Part shown: positions 8,485 to 16,526 of the stretch, one piece after another
Numbering within the stretch: the stretch's first letter is position 1
Layout: the number at the start of each line of letters is the position of its first letter
DNA from: DMER01 sp003451645
GTDB taxonomy: Bacteria; Pseudomonadota; Alphaproteobacteria; Micropepsales; Micropepsaceae
Direction of reading: 5' to 3'
Assembly (NCBI GenBank): GCA_031976175.1
Contig: DALYLR010000025.1
Coordinates: 1-54,838 of the forward strand
DNA: 54,838 bases
Position numbers and translations under genes: made by a program
Notes under the pieces: generated by a model
Seen by the model: the letters and a program-made list of their open reading frames with translations, nothing else
What the model was told of the DNA's origin: nothing
Databases searched by the model: none

Positions 8485-8949
8485 ATGAGCGATGCCCTGA
8501 AAGGAAAAGCTGACGGATCGGAGCAGTTGTTGGAACTGGCGACTGAAATTGTTTCAGCATATGTCAGTCACAACCAAATTCCTTTGACTGAAGTTCCCGC
8601 TATGCTGCGAAACGTTCACAATGCGCTATCCGGACTGGTTGGCACGGCGCCTGTCGAAGTGAACACCAATACAAAGCCCGCGGTACCTGTTAAGAAATCT
8701 ATCGCCGATGAATACATCATTTGCCTCGAAGACGGCAAGAAACTGAAAATGCTGAAGCGCTATCTGCGCTCGCATTACAATATGACCCCCGAACAATACC
8801 GTGCAAAGTGGGGCTTGCCGCCAGACTATCCAATGGTCGCTCCGGCTTATGCCCGTCAGCGGTCTGACTTCGCCAAGAGCATCGGTCTGGGTCGCGCTGC
8901 GGCTCCTGCGGTGCGTGGCCGCAAGCGCGCGGGCAAAGGGGCTGCTTGA
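8485..8949 (+). CDS. mucR: MucR/Ros-family transcriptional regulator
   Basis: 154 residues. MucR/Ros proteins are global, H-NS-like DNA-binding regulators of surface polysaccharide, motility and host interaction genes. The start at 8485 is chosen for its AAAAGG upstream and because MSDALKGKADGSEQLLEL fits the family oligomerisation N-terminus; the in-frame extension upstream looks non-coding. The DNA-binding part is EYIICLEDGKKLKMLKRYLR followed by MTPEQYRAKWGLPPDYPMV. Relative to Ros the finger has Asp for the second Cys and Tyr for the first His, so zinc binding is doubtful (see findings). The tail is basic (RGRKRAGKG). Convergent with the hemA gene pair. Confidence 0.93.
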   Translation: MSDALKGKADGSEQLLELATEIVSAYVSHNQIPLTEVPAMLRNVHNALSGLVGTAPVEVNTNTKPAVPVKKSIADEYIICLEDGKKLKMLKRYLRSHYNMTPEQYRAKWGLPPDYPMVAPAYARQRSDFAKSIGLGRAAAPAVRGRKRAGKGAA

Positions 8950-8962
8950 GGCTGCAGGTTCG

Positions 8963-8980
8963 CTTCACATCTGTGTGAAG
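8963..8980 (+). terminator. Hairpin after mucR
   Basis: A perfect 7-base stem (CTTCACA at 8963-8969, TGTGAAG at 8974-8980) with a TCTG loop lies 14 bases after the mucR stop. There is no T-run, so it is only a possible terminator or mRNA 3'-end stabiliser between convergent genes. Confidence 0.3.
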
Positions 8981-9113
8981 AATTGCGCAGTGCATTGGGG
9001 TCCGTTGGTGTCTTGCTGGACACCGCGGATACAACTGTATGGTCAAGGCGTAGGAGCTTGGTGGGGACCGGTTGAGGTTTCCCCTGCTTCGGCTTTGGTT
9101 GCTGCTTGGACTG

Positions 9114-9314
9114 TCAGCCTGACGTGTCGTCCCGCTTTTCCAACGCTCGTCTGAGTTTGGCGAGGGCAAGTGTTTCCAGATACTGCTTTGGTGTATTTGC
9201 TGGACCTGTGACAGCCACCTCAAGGCCAGTTGCCTCGTCCACAGCGACGGCTTTCACATAAGCACCCAAATAGACAAATTCAAAAATTATAGACGGCCCG
9301 CGCGGGGCGCTCAT
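9114..9314 (-). CDS. Small conserved protein after hemA (DUF6898-like)
   Basis: 66 residues, ATG start overlapping the hemA stop as ATGA, so probably translated by coupling. The sequence is IIFEFVYLGAYVKAVAVD followed by TGLEVAVTGPANTP, then a basic helix LALAKLRRALEKR. No signal peptide or membrane segment. It resembles the short alphaproteobacterial family catalogued as DUF6898 (strand-rich N-terminus, C-terminal helix); that match is from memory. Function is unknown. Its tight coupling to 5-aminolevulinate synthase is the only clue. Confidence 0.75.
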   Translation of the reverse strand: MSAPRGPSIIFEFVYLGAYVKAVAVDEATGLEVAVTGPANTPKQYLETLALAKLRRALEKRDDTSG

Positions 9315-10525
9315 GCGGCCCGGCGGATAGAAAGGCGCGTCCAGGCCGTATCAAGGGCATGCACCAGCGCCCGCATCCTCTCGTCATCATGGAAGGGTGT
9401 GGGTGTAAAGCGCAGACGTTCAGTCCCGCGCGGAACCGTCGGGTAGTTGATCGGCTGAACATAGATATCAAAGTCATTGAGCAAGACATCCGACACCGTC
9501 TTGCAATGGACCGGATCGCCTACCAAAACCGGTACAATATGACTGACCGATGGCATGACAGGCAGGCCCGCTGCCCTCAGCATGGTCTTTAAGGTTTGTG
9601 CTCGCTGGTGGAGCATCGCCCGTTCGGTCTGACTGGCTTTCAGATGCCGCACGCTCTCTAGCGCGCCCGCCGCCAAGACCGGTGGAATAGACGTCGTGAA
9701 AATGAACCCGGGCGCATAGGACCGGACAACATCAATGAAGCGTGCCGATCCGGTGACATAACCGCCCATGATCCCAAAGGCCTTGGCGAGGGTCCCCTCG
9801 ATGATCGAAACTCGTCCCATCACGCCATCGCGCTCCGCGACGCCGGCGCCGCGAGCGCCATATATGCCTACCGCGTGTACCTCATCGAGATAGGTCATCG
9901 CATTGTACTTGTCCGCCAGGTCGCAGATCTCGCGGATCGGGGCGATATCGCCATCCATGGAATAGACTGATTCAAAGGCAATAACCTTGGGCGCGCGCGG
10001 GTCGTCGCCGGCCAGCAATTCCTCCAGATGAGCAAGATCATTATGCCGCCACACGCGCCGGTGCGCGCGGCTGTGTTTCATGCCCTCAATCATCGAGGCG
10101 TGGTTCAGGGCATCGGAATAGATGATGCATCCTGGCAAGACATTGCCCAAGGTGGACAGGGCGGCCTCGTTCGAAATGAAACCAGATGTGAACAGCAGCG
10201 CCGCTTCCTTGCCGTGAAGATCGGCAAGTTCACGCTCCAGCTCGACGTGATAATGCGTGGTCCCGGAAATATTCCTGGTGCCCCCCGACCCGGCCCCAGC
10301 GGTGTTCAGAGCCTCATGCATGGCCGAAATCACGCCCGCGTTCTGCCCCATGCCTAGATAATCGTTGGAGCACCACACCGTAACCGTCTTGGGCCCTTGG
10401 GGCGTGTAATGGACCGCGGTGGGAAAGTCGCCACGCTGGCGCACAATGTCCGCAAACACACGGTATCGGCCCTCACGCTTCACAGCGTTGATGGCATCCA
10501 GCAAAGAGGCTTCGTAATCCAACAC
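9311..10525 (-). CDS. hemA: 5-aminolevulinate synthase
   Basis: PLP enzyme that condenses glycine and succinyl-CoA to 5-aminolevulinate, first step of haem synthesis by the C4 route used by Alphaproteobacteria. Core motifs: SNDYLGMGQN, GSGGTRNISGTTHYHVELE, YLDEVHAVGIYG, and the PLP-lysine region 'EGTLAKAFGIMGGYV'. Length about 404. No ATG fits the N-terminus. A GTG at 10525 with GGGGT 7 bases upstream places the start one codon before the usual (M)DYEA. TTG codons at 10522 and 10564 are alternatives. The stop overlaps the small downstream gene by 4 bases. Confidence 0.96.
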   Translation of the reverse strand: MLDYEASLLDAINAVKREGRYRVFADIVRQRGDFPTAVHYTPQGPKTVTVWCSNDYLGMGQNAGVISAMHEALNTAGAGSGGTRNISGTTHYHVELERELADLHGKEAALLFTSGFISNEAALSTLGNVLPGCIIYSDALNHASMIEGMKHSRAHRRVWRHNDLAHLEELLAGDDPRAPKVIAFESVYSMDGDIAPIREICDLADKYNAMTYLDEVHAVGIYGARGAGVAERDGVMGRVSIIEGTLAKAFGIMGGYVTGSARFIDVVRSYAPGFIFTTSIPPVLAAGALESVRHLKASQTERAMLHQRAQTLKTMLRAAGLPVMPSVSHIVPVLVGDPVHCKTVSDVLLNDFDIYVQPINYPTVPRGTERLRFTPTPFHDDERMRALVHALDTAWTRLSIRRAA

Positions 10526-10757
10526 GTTTTCTACCCCGTCGGCGCGGCGAAGCAGTGCCGCCAAGGCCCTGATTATCGGGAAAGATTATGGGCGATTGCA
10601 ACGCCAATACTTGCGCCAGGTCATTCCGCCTCATGCATTCCGTGCAGTTCAGCGCGACAAAATGCTCTCAGTTAAGAACCATTCGCAATACAGCCGCAAC
10701 CTCATCTATACTCAAGGTTGCTTTTGGCCGCTTGCGACGCAATTACACCCTAAAACA

Positions 10758-11180
10758 TCAGCCAACGATGTCGCAGCCCGCAAAGAAGAACGCGATTTCA
10801 ATTGCGGCGTTCTCGGCGCTATCCGATCCGTGCACGGAGTTTGCCTCGATCGATTCGGCAAAGTCCTTGCGGATTGTGCCGGGTGCCGCGTTGGCCGGAT
10901 TGGTGGCACCCATCACTTCGCGGTTCTTAGCGACCGCATTCTGGCCTTCCAGGACCTGAACGACCACCGGGCCGGAGGTCATGAACGCAACGAGATCGTT
11001 GAAAAACGGACGCTCCCGGTGCACACCGTAAAAGGCTTCCGCTTGTGTTCTTGTCATGTGGATGCGGCGGGAAGCCACCACGCGCAACCCTGAGCTCTCC
11101 AGCCGCTCCGTGATCTTGCCGGTCAAATTACGGCGCGTTGCATCGGGTTTGATAATCGAAAACGTGCGTTCCAAGGCCAT
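10758..11180 (-). CDS. ndk: Nucleoside diphosphate kinase
   Basis: Transfers the gamma-phosphate of ATP to nucleoside diphosphates through a phosphohistidine. 140 residues, ATG start. It opens with the family's ERTFSIIKPDA, contains RPFFNDLVAFMTSGPVV, MGATNPANAAPGTIR, and the active-site His in the signature NSVHGSDS. Length and all catalytic residues are normal. It stands alone on the minus strand between hemA and an unknown membrane protein. In many relatives ndk lies beside pepA, holC and the ABC-F gene, so the 11.3-14.1 kb stretch looks inserted in that neighbourhood. Confidence 0.97.
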   Translation of the reverse strand: MALERTFSIIKPDATRRNLTGKITERLESSGLRVVASRRIHMTRTQAEAFYGVHRERPFFNDLVAFMTSGPVVVQVLEGQNAVAKNREVMGATNPANAAPGTIRKDFAESIEANSVHGSDSAENAAIEIAFFFAGCDIVG

Positions 11181-11224
11181 CGTCCAGGCTCCATGCCAAT
11201 ATCAGTGAGGGATCGCCCGGGGTT

Positions 11225-11260
11225 ATAGGGGCGCCACTCCGCCGTGACAAGCGCCCCTAT
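11225..11260 (-). terminator. Strong GC-rich hairpin between membrane protein gene and ndk
   Basis: ATAGGGGCGC (11225-11234) and GCGCCCCTAT (11251-11260) form a perfect 10-base inverted repeat with a 16-base loop. It lies 37 bases after the stop of the minus-strand gene ending at 11298. No T-run follows on the minus strand, so it may be a Rho-type 3' end or an operator of ndk instead. Confidence 0.45.
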
Positions 11261-11297
11261 TATCTTCAATTGGAGTCCCGCGTACGGACCAAAGGGT

Positions 11298-12149
11298 TCA
11301 AAGATCCGCCCGTTCCCAAAAGTCGCGTGCAGCTTTCGCCCAGGGTGCGGTTGTTGCCGCTTTCACACCCATAAAGACCGCTCGATCTCGCATTTGCACC
11401 GTGCTTTGCTGCACGCGAACATAGTCCCGCAATAGGCTAAGCGGATTGAGCTTGACGTACTTGTCATGAAGGTTCTTCCAGGTCTTCAGAAAGTCACGCT
11501 CAAACCAAACGCCATTGCGGTATGCGAGGAAGCAAATAACGAGCAACCAAATCCACATCCAAACCCAGCCGCTTATTGTCAACTGGGTCTGCACGGCGAT
11601 TCCAAAAGCAACAGCGATGACGATAATCAGCAGATGCAACCAGCGCATCCCGGCTGCCGGAAGAAAGATTTCCTGATCAATGCGCGCCAGCAAATCTGCG
11701 CGCAAATGGGTGATTTCTCCGACAAGCCCCAGCTGTTCTGCAAAAACCTCGTCAAGCCTGTGCGTGGTGAACCGGGGATCGTGCTTGAACTCAAGCTCCT
11801 TGCGCATCTGATCAAGCTCGTAGAGTGGATAACTCAGCCTGACACGAGAGCGCAACAAAGCGACCTTCGCACCCACTTCAACAAGCAGGATCGCTGTAAA
11901 TACAAGCACACCCGCCAGGTATGCTATGGGCATAGCGTTGTGCGCCTCGCCCCGGATTGGATAGCTCAAGCCGCTCCATAAAAAAACGAGGAGCACGGAT
12001 GCGAGCAGGAGAAGCTGCCCCAGAGCGAACGTTCCGATGCCGCCGAATCTCGCTTGCGGCCGTTTTGTACCGCCGTCGCTCTCGATGAGCGTTGCTGCCT
12101 TGTTGCCCGCGCTCTTCTCCTGGTCCTTTCGATCTGTGGTTCGCGCCAT
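11298..12149 (-). CDS. Unknown four-helix membrane protein
   Basis: 283 residues, not recognised. The ATG at 12149 (MARTTDRKDQEKS) is chosen for AAGGA about 8 bases upstream. A longer in-frame reading exists. A polar basic N-terminus (1-39) is followed by hydrophobic segments at about 40-62 and 73-99. A charged soluble stretch follows (about 100-168; ELDQMRKELEFKHDPR, likely helical). Then come segments at about 170-189 and the very Trp-rich 194-212 (GWVWMWIWLLV), and a basic C-terminal domain. There are no catalytic motifs. It stands alone between ndk and a candidate RNA gene. It could be a membrane scaffold or sensor, but no function is claimed. Confidence 0.7.
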   Translation of the reverse strand: MARTTDRKDQEKSAGNKAATLIESDGGTKRPQARFGGIGTFALGQLLLLASVLLVFLWSGLSYPIRGEAHNAMPIAYLAGVLVFTAILLVEVGAKVALLRSRVRLSYPLYELDQMRKELEFKHDPRFTTHRLDEVFAEQLGLVGEITHLRADLLARIDQEIFLPAAGMRWLHLLIIVIAVAFGIAVQTQLTISGWVWMWIWLLVICFLAYRNGVWFERDFLKTWKNLHDKYVKLNPLSLLRDYVRVQQSTVQMRDRAVFMGVKAATTAPWAKAARDFWERADL

Positions 12150-12209
12150 GTTTTGGGTCCTTGCTAAAGGGACGCCACCCATCCGCGCCTTGCACCCGAC
12201 AATAATCGC

Positions 12210-12238
12210 TTGAACGTTTCTCCAATTACTGTTAGGTT
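12210..12238 (+). promoter_or_regulatory. Candidate promoter of the small RNA
   Basis: TTGAAC at 12210-12215 and TAGGTT at 12233-12238 are spaced by 17 bases. The -35 box is good and the -10 is only fair. Its value lies in facing the perfect terminator-like hairpin about 50 bases downstream. Confidence 0.25.
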
Positions 12239-12244
12239 ACAAGC

Positions 12245-12320
12245 TCCGTCCGCAAATAGGGAACATCCTGTTTCGGATCAAGTCTAGGGAGGAAAGGTGC
12301 CAGCCTTTCCTCCCTTCTTT
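12245..12320 (+). ncRNA. Candidate intergenic small RNA of about 76 bases
   Basis: Inferred from three features: a promoter-like pair ending at 12238, no reading frame, and a perfect GC-rich hairpin followed by TCTTT. No plus-strand gene precedes it that would need this terminator (the neighbour at 11298-12149 is on the minus strand). The body before the hairpin is about 40 bases and could be the pairing region. No known RNA family is recognised. Confidence 0.35.
12286..12320 (+). terminator. Perfect 12-base hairpin with T-rich tail
   Basis: AGGGAGGAAAGG (12286-12297) pairs completely with CCTTTCCTCCCT (12304-12315) around a TGCCAG loop and is followed by TCTTT. This is the best intrinsic-terminator shape in the window and it has no protein-coding gene to terminate. 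Confidence 0.6.
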
Positions 12321-12627
12321 AATCTGCCTGAAGCAGTTCTGGCCGTCCACAACTACTATTTGATTTTTTTGCTTCAGTTTTCCCAGAAGCAGTTCGCGTA
12401 GAACTTCCCGGTGTTGTTCGGCGAGCAGCGGCCCGCTGGATTTTTTAAGTATTTTTGTGCGCCGCAAAAATTCAGTATGTTCATCAGGCGCTTACCGGCT
12501 CAATTCACGGTTGACTTGGCGTTTTCTTGGTGAAAACTTTGTGCGTTATTCGTGGATTCTTGCGCGCTAATTCGTGAAGAATCCCAGGGCTCCCGGAACG
12601 TGCATCACAGGATTGCTCAAAACTGAA

Positions 12628-13860
12628 ATGGCAGACGCTAAGTCGCGACAACGAGACCTGATCTCTGAGGTTATTCTCCTCATCGCAGCATATGACGGAA
12701 CAAAAGCAAAGCTGTCCGAGCGCAGTGCTGAAGAACTCATCGTGCCCGTTGCGGACGCGGCCAGGTCTTCAATCTTACAGAATTTCGCGGAGATAAGACA
12801 GACCCTTGCATCGCCGCTTTTCGAGAAAAAGTTCAAGGTGAACAAGCAAAGCTCATTGGCAACCGCGATGAGCCGCCAGTTTCTAATGCAGTGGTACTCG
12901 GGCGAGAAGAAAATGCAGCCCAAGACCTTTGCCTTTTTTGTCTTGGTGATGCTGTTCTGGTTGGCTGGACAGTCCAAACCCGAGGTTGCCTTGCGCAAAT
13001 TTGTGCAAGCGTGCCGCAAATTTCACGGCACTTTTCGCCTGTCTGCTGAGCAATTCGAGGCTTTGGTTCATCCTGCAGCCTTAAGCCATTTCCTAGGTGA
13101 AGCCGCCGGAAGCGGCGATAGACAAGCGCAGTCAGAGGCCGTTGACCAGCAGCCCGACAGAAGTATTACCCGCCTTTTGATTCCCTCCACCCACTCCCTC
13201 TCAGAGCTCATCGAGTTTGAGCGCGCCAATGCGGGCCTATACCACTGCTACAGGAGGCATAGTTCCCACGGCCGCAAGATGATCTTACGCGAAACGATGT
13301 TGCTCAGGCGCCAGCTTCGCAGTCGCAACAGCCCGCAAGGTCCCACATCACAAAGCGTTCTTGATGGCCTGGCCGGGGACTACATCGGCATCATGCCGAT
13401 GAGCAAACCTCTTTATGAACACTGGTCCATGCAAGGCATGGTCACTCATTCTGATGTGACGTTCCATTTGTGGCGCCACTCGAAGGAGGCACGCTACCTG
13501 CATGAGACGCTCGTTTTTCCCCGGCTGCGGCGCGCCACCTTTGACACCTCTGTGGGGATGTTGACGGGACTGACCGATGGTGGTGACCAATTATGCACCG
13601 TTCCCGTGATCATTCATCGCCAAGACGTATCGCACAACCTGCCGCAACCCGCGCTGCTGGCTAATATGGAAGCTCATGCAGTCGTGCTGGCACAGGACGA
13701 CCCCCTTTATCTCCTCTTGCGGCCGATCTTCTATCATTCGGACTTGGCGGACGGGCCTGTTGTCGACAGCGCCTATCACTACGGTCCGGGGCTGTTGTCG
13801 CTTGATCCTGGCATCATCCGGGATCGGTTTATTGAAGCGGTGCAGTCCTTGCGGACCTGA
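12628..13860 (+). CDS. Unrecognised 410-residue protein
   Basis: Not recognised. The ATG at 12628 (MADAKSRQRDLISEV) is preferred; a GTG 18 codons upstream is possible and neither has a clear ribosome site. The N-terminal third is helical, with 'VADAARSSILQNFAEIR'. A single hydrophobic patch FAFFVLVMLFWLAG (about residues 93-106) could be a buried helix or a membrane segment. A low-complexity linker near 160-180 is followed by a basic, Arg-rich stretch (HRRHSSHGRKMILRE). The C-terminal half (about 235-410) looks globular, with 'TFHLWRHSKEARYLHETLVF' and PLYLLLRPIFYHSD. Codon use looks less GC-biased than its neighbours. It is alone between a candidate RNA and an ABC-F gene. Confidence 0.65.
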   Translation: MADAKSRQRDLISEVILLIAAYDGTKAKLSERSAEELIVPVADAARSSILQNFAEIRQTLASPLFEKKFKVNKQSSLATAMSRQFLMQWYSGEKKMQPKTFAFFVLVMLFWLAGQSKPEVALRKFVQACRKFHGTFRLSAEQFEALVHPAALSHFLGEAAGSGDRQAQSEAVDQQPDRSITRLLIPSTHSLSELIEFERANAGLYHCYRRHSSHGRKMILRETMLLRRQLRSRNSPQGPTSQSVLDGLAGDYIGIMPMSKPLYEHWSMQGMVTHSDVTFHLWRHSKEARYLHETLVFPRLRRATFDTSVGMLTGLTDGGDQLCTVPVIIHRQDVSHNLPQPALLANMEAHAVVLAQDDPLYLLLRPIFYHSDLADGPVVDSAYHYGPGLLSLDPGIIRDRFIEAVQSLRT

Positions 13861-13955
13861 CGCCGCCCCAACTTGGCCGTAACTTTGATCTGAAGGCCAC
13901 TGAACACCCTTTGAATGGGTGAAAATAGGAGGCCAAGAGCGTGCCAGTGTCGTTT

Positions 13956-13989
13956 GAAGGCGCTCCCGCCATCCGGTTGGGGCGCCTTC
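13956..13989 (+). terminator. GC-rich hairpin after the unknown gene
   Basis: GAAGGCGCTCC (13956-13966) pairs with GGGGCGCCTTC-type sequence ending at 13989 (11 pairs including one T-G, 12-base loop), about 95 bases after the stop at 13860. ACGCATTTT follows. Probably the transcript end of the upstream gene. Confidence 0.45.
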
Positions 13990-14132
13990 ACGCATTTTGG
14001 CCTTGCAAGCCAGCGGCCCTGCACCCACCTCTCACTGGCGCCGAACATCCAAAAGCAACGTGTTGCGATTCTGGCCCTTTTTGACCGGCTTTTTCGCAGA
14101 AATCTGCGATTCTGAGTGTGAGGCTGGTTGAT

Positions 14133-14170
14133 GCCTTGTTTACTTGGGTGTCGTTTCGTGTACACAAGGC
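14133..14170 (+). promoter_or_regulatory. Hairpin covering the ABC-F ribosome-binding site
   Basis: GCCTTGTTTAC (14133-14143) and GTACACAAGGC (14160-14170) pair with one mismatch around a 16-base loop. The right arm contains AAGG, the likely Shine-Dalgarno of the ATG at 14178. This would mask the site until opened. Regulation is inferred. Confidence 0.35.
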
Positions 14171-14177
14171 GCCGCCC

Positions 14178-16043
14178 ATGTTGACCGTTGACCGCATCAC
14201 TTACCGCATCGAAGGACGGCTGTTGCTTAACGCCGCCAGCGCGCGCGTGCCTGCTGGCCGCAAAGCCGGCCTTGTTGGCCGCAACGGCACGGGCAAGACC
14301 ACGCTCTTCCGCCTCATTACCAAGGACATCGAGGCCGAATCGGGGGAGGTCGCCTTCCCGCAAGCCTGGACGCTCGGCATGATCGCCCAAGAGGCGCCTG
14401 ACGGGCCGCAGAGCCTGCTGGACACTGTCCTCGATGCCGACCGGGAGCGCACCGCCCTGCTCGCCGAAAGCGAGACGGCGACCGATCCGCAGCGGATTGC
14501 CGATATCCACGCACGCCTGCTCGACATCGATGCCTATAGCGCGCCCGCTCGCGCCGCAGAAATTCTCGCAGGCTTGGGCTTCAGCACGGAGGAGCAGGCC
14601 CGGCCCTGCAAGGATTTTTCGGGCGGCTGGCGCATGCGGGTGGCTTTGGCGTCCGTCCTCTTCACTGCCCCCGATCTGCTGCTTCTGGACGAGCCCACCA
14701 ACTACCTCGACATTGAAGGCGTGATCTGGCTTGAGCAATTCCTGCGCGATTACAGCAAGACCATCCTGTTGATCAGCCACGACCGCGATCTGCTCAACCG
14801 CTGCGTCGATTCGATCCTGCATCTCGATCAGCAGAAGCTCACCTTCTACACCGGGGGCTACGACGAGTTTGAGCGCACCCGGCGCATGAAAATGGAGCAG
14901 CAAGCGGCGGCGCGCGTCAAGCAAGAAGCCCAGCGCAAGCATATGCAATCCTTTGTCGACCGGTTTCGCGCCAAAGCCTCAAAGGCCCGGCAGGCGCAAA
15001 GCAGGCTCAAGGCGCTGGCCAAATTGCAGCCGATTGCCTCGGTCATCGAAGACCGCACAATCCCCTTCAATTTCCCCAATCCCGAGCCCAGCAATCCACC
15101 GATGATGACGCTGGACAAGGTCTCTGTTGGCTATGGCGACCGGACGATCCTGAACCACCTCAATTTGCGCATCGACCCTGATGACCGCATTGCGCTGTTG
15201 GGTGCCAACGGCAATGGCAAGTCGACCTTTGCAAAGTTGCTGGCGGGACGGCTAGCGGCACGCGATGGCGCGTTCTTCAAGGGCCGTAAGATCGATGTCG
15301 GTTACTTTGCGCAGCATCAGCTCGACGAATTCGATCCAGCCGAAACCCCTGTGGTGGCCTTAGGCCGCCTGATGCCGTCGGCGCCGGAGCAGCAGGTACG
15401 CAACCGTCTGGGCGGGTTCGGCTTCACGAATGAGAAATCACTCACCGCCATTGGCAAGTTGTCCGGCGGCGAGAAAGCCCGCCTCATGATGGCGATGGCA
15501 AGCTTTCGTGCGCCCCAATTGCTGATCCTCGACGAGCCCACAAATCACCTCGACATCGACAGCCGCGAGGCGCTCGTCCACGCGATCAACGAGTATGAAG
15601 GCGCGGTCATCGTGATCAGCCACGACCGCCACATTGTTGAGACCTGTGTCGACACGTTGTGGCTTGTCGCCAATGGCCGGGTTCAGCCCTTTGACGGCGA
15701 TTTGGACGATTATGCACGGGCAACGCTCGCCGCACGCCGGACCTCGCTCGCCAATAGCAAGGCCAATGGCCGCGATGCCGGGGTGGCCTTCGCTATTGCT
15801 CCGCGCAAAGACATTTCAGCCTTGCGCAAATCCATGGAGACGGAGGAAAAGCGGGTCAGCGATCTCAATGCGAAGATCGCAAAGGTTGACAAGGCGCTGC
15901 AAATCCCCGGCCTTTTTGAAAAGGAGCCGGAGCGCGCCGCCCGGCTTGCCGTTGAGCGCTCCAATCTGAGCCTCGCTCTTGAGAAAGCTGAGCTAGCTTG
16001 GCTTGAGGCGTCGACCGCGCTCGATGAGGCAAGCCCAGCTTAA
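14178..16043 (+). CDS. ABC-F family ATPase (Uup/YheS type)
   Basis: Soluble twin-ATPase protein of the ABC-F group, which binds ribosomes and rescues or modulates translation; some members give antibiotic resistance. 621 residues from the ATG at 14178 (MLTVDRITYRIEGR). First cassette: Walker A GRNGTGKTT (about 34-42), signature SGGWRMRVALA, Walker B LLLLDEPTNYLD. The inter-domain linker is helical and basic. Second cassette: GANGNGKST, SGGEKARLMMA, LLILDEPTNHLD. The C-terminal 90 residues are coiled coil (ISALRKSMETEEKRVSDL). There are no membrane segments, so it is not a transporter. A GTG 20 codons upstream could extend it. Ends 11 bases from the convergent holC. Confidence 0.95.
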   Translation: MLTVDRITYRIEGRLLLNAASARVPAGRKAGLVGRNGTGKTTLFRLITKDIEAESGEVAFPQAWTLGMIAQEAPDGPQSLLDTVLDADRERTALLAESETATDPQRIADIHARLLDIDAYSAPARAAEILAGLGFSTEEQARPCKDFSGGWRMRVALASVLFTAPDLLLLDEPTNYLDIEGVIWLEQFLRDYSKTILLISHDRDLLNRCVDSILHLDQQKLTFYTGGYDEFERTRRMKMEQQAAARVKQEAQRKHMQSFVDRFRAKASKARQAQSRLKALAKLQPIASVIEDRTIPFNFPNPEPSNPPMMTLDKVSVGYGDRTILNHLNLRIDPDDRIALLGANGNGKSTFAKLLAGRLAARDGAFFKGRKIDVGYFAQHQLDEFDPAETPVVALGRLMPSAPEQQVRNRLGGFGFTNEKSLTAIGKLSGGEKARLMMAMASFRAPQLLILDEPTNHLDIDSREALVHAINEYEGAVIVISHDRHIVETCVDTLWLVANGRVQPFDGDLDDYARATLAARRTSLANSKANGRDAGVAFAIAPRKDISALRKSMETEEKRVSDLNAKIAKVDKALQIPGLFEKEPERAARLAVERSNLSLALEKAELAWLEASTALDEASPA

Positions 16044-16054
16044 GAACATCGACC

Positions 16055-16522
16055 TCAGGATTGAGCCTTATTCTCCCACTTGCCCGCAGCGTTTTGCTGC
16101 CAATACTGCGCCGGCACCGAGGCCGCTTTTGCGCTTTTCCAAGACTCGCGCGCAGCGGCCACAGCATTGGCGTCCCGGCCGTCAAAAATGAGTGCTGTGC
16201 GCTCAAAGCCCAGTGCTGCCAAAGCCTGCCAGTCGCGTGGCTCGGCACCATCGACCAGAAAAAGAATTTGCGCCGCATTGGTATTGCGCTGGTCGAGATC
16301 AATCAAAATGGGCTGGGCCGCCGCATGCGGCTCACGCGCCAAGCCATGCGGCAGAAAGCTGTCGTCGCGATAACTCCACAAATGCCCATCAAGCGCCTCG
16401 GCCCGCTCCAGGGAGCCTGGGCGGATCACCGCGCGCCAGCCGCGCGCCAATGTCCGCTCCAAGAGCTCTGGCAACACCTCCTCAAGCGCTTTGCGTTCAA
16501 GATGATAGAAGAACGCCTCCAC
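16055..16522 (-). CDS. holC: DNA polymerase III chi subunit
   Basis: Clamp-loader accessory subunit that links the replicase to single-strand binding protein. 155 residues. Family features: 'MEAFFYHLERKALEEVLPEL', the DGHLWSYRDDSFLPHGLA motif, PILIDLDQR, and 'QILFLVDGAEP' near the C-terminus. The start is GTG, 4 bases after the pepA stop (TAAGGCGGTG), with AAGG overlapping that stop, so translation is probably coupled. The pepA-holC order is usual in proteobacteria. The charged Lys/Asn C-terminus is ordinary. Confidence 0.95.
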   Translation of the reverse strand: MEAFFYHLERKALEEVLPELLERTLARGWRAVIRPGSLERAEALDGHLWSYRDDSFLPHGLAREPHAAAQPILIDLDQRNTNAAQILFLVDGAEPRDWQALAALGFERTALIFDGRDANAVAAARESWKSAKAASVPAQYWQQNAAGKWENKAQS

Positions 16523-16526
16523 CGCC

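Larger units (their letters stand above)
12150..12627. other. 478-base intergenic region holding a candidate small RNA
   Basis: Divergent region between the membrane protein gene and the unknown plus-strand gene. It contains a promoter-like pair at 12210-12238 and a 12-base perfect hairpin at 12286-12315 (listed separately). The rest (12321-12627) is A/T-richer, with TTTTTTGCTTC-like runs and no convincing reading frame. Confidence 0.5.
13861..14177. other. 317-base region between the unknown gene and the ABC-F gene
   Basis: No gene. It holds two hairpins, listed separately: a terminator-like one at 13956-13989 and one at 14133-14170 that covers the ribosome site of the ABC-F gene. Confidence 0.5.

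Noticed and set aside
12237..12467. 76-codon minus-strand frame across the small RNA candidate
   Set aside because: No ribosome site or recognisable protein features, and it contains the perfect hairpin; the RNA reading explains the region better.
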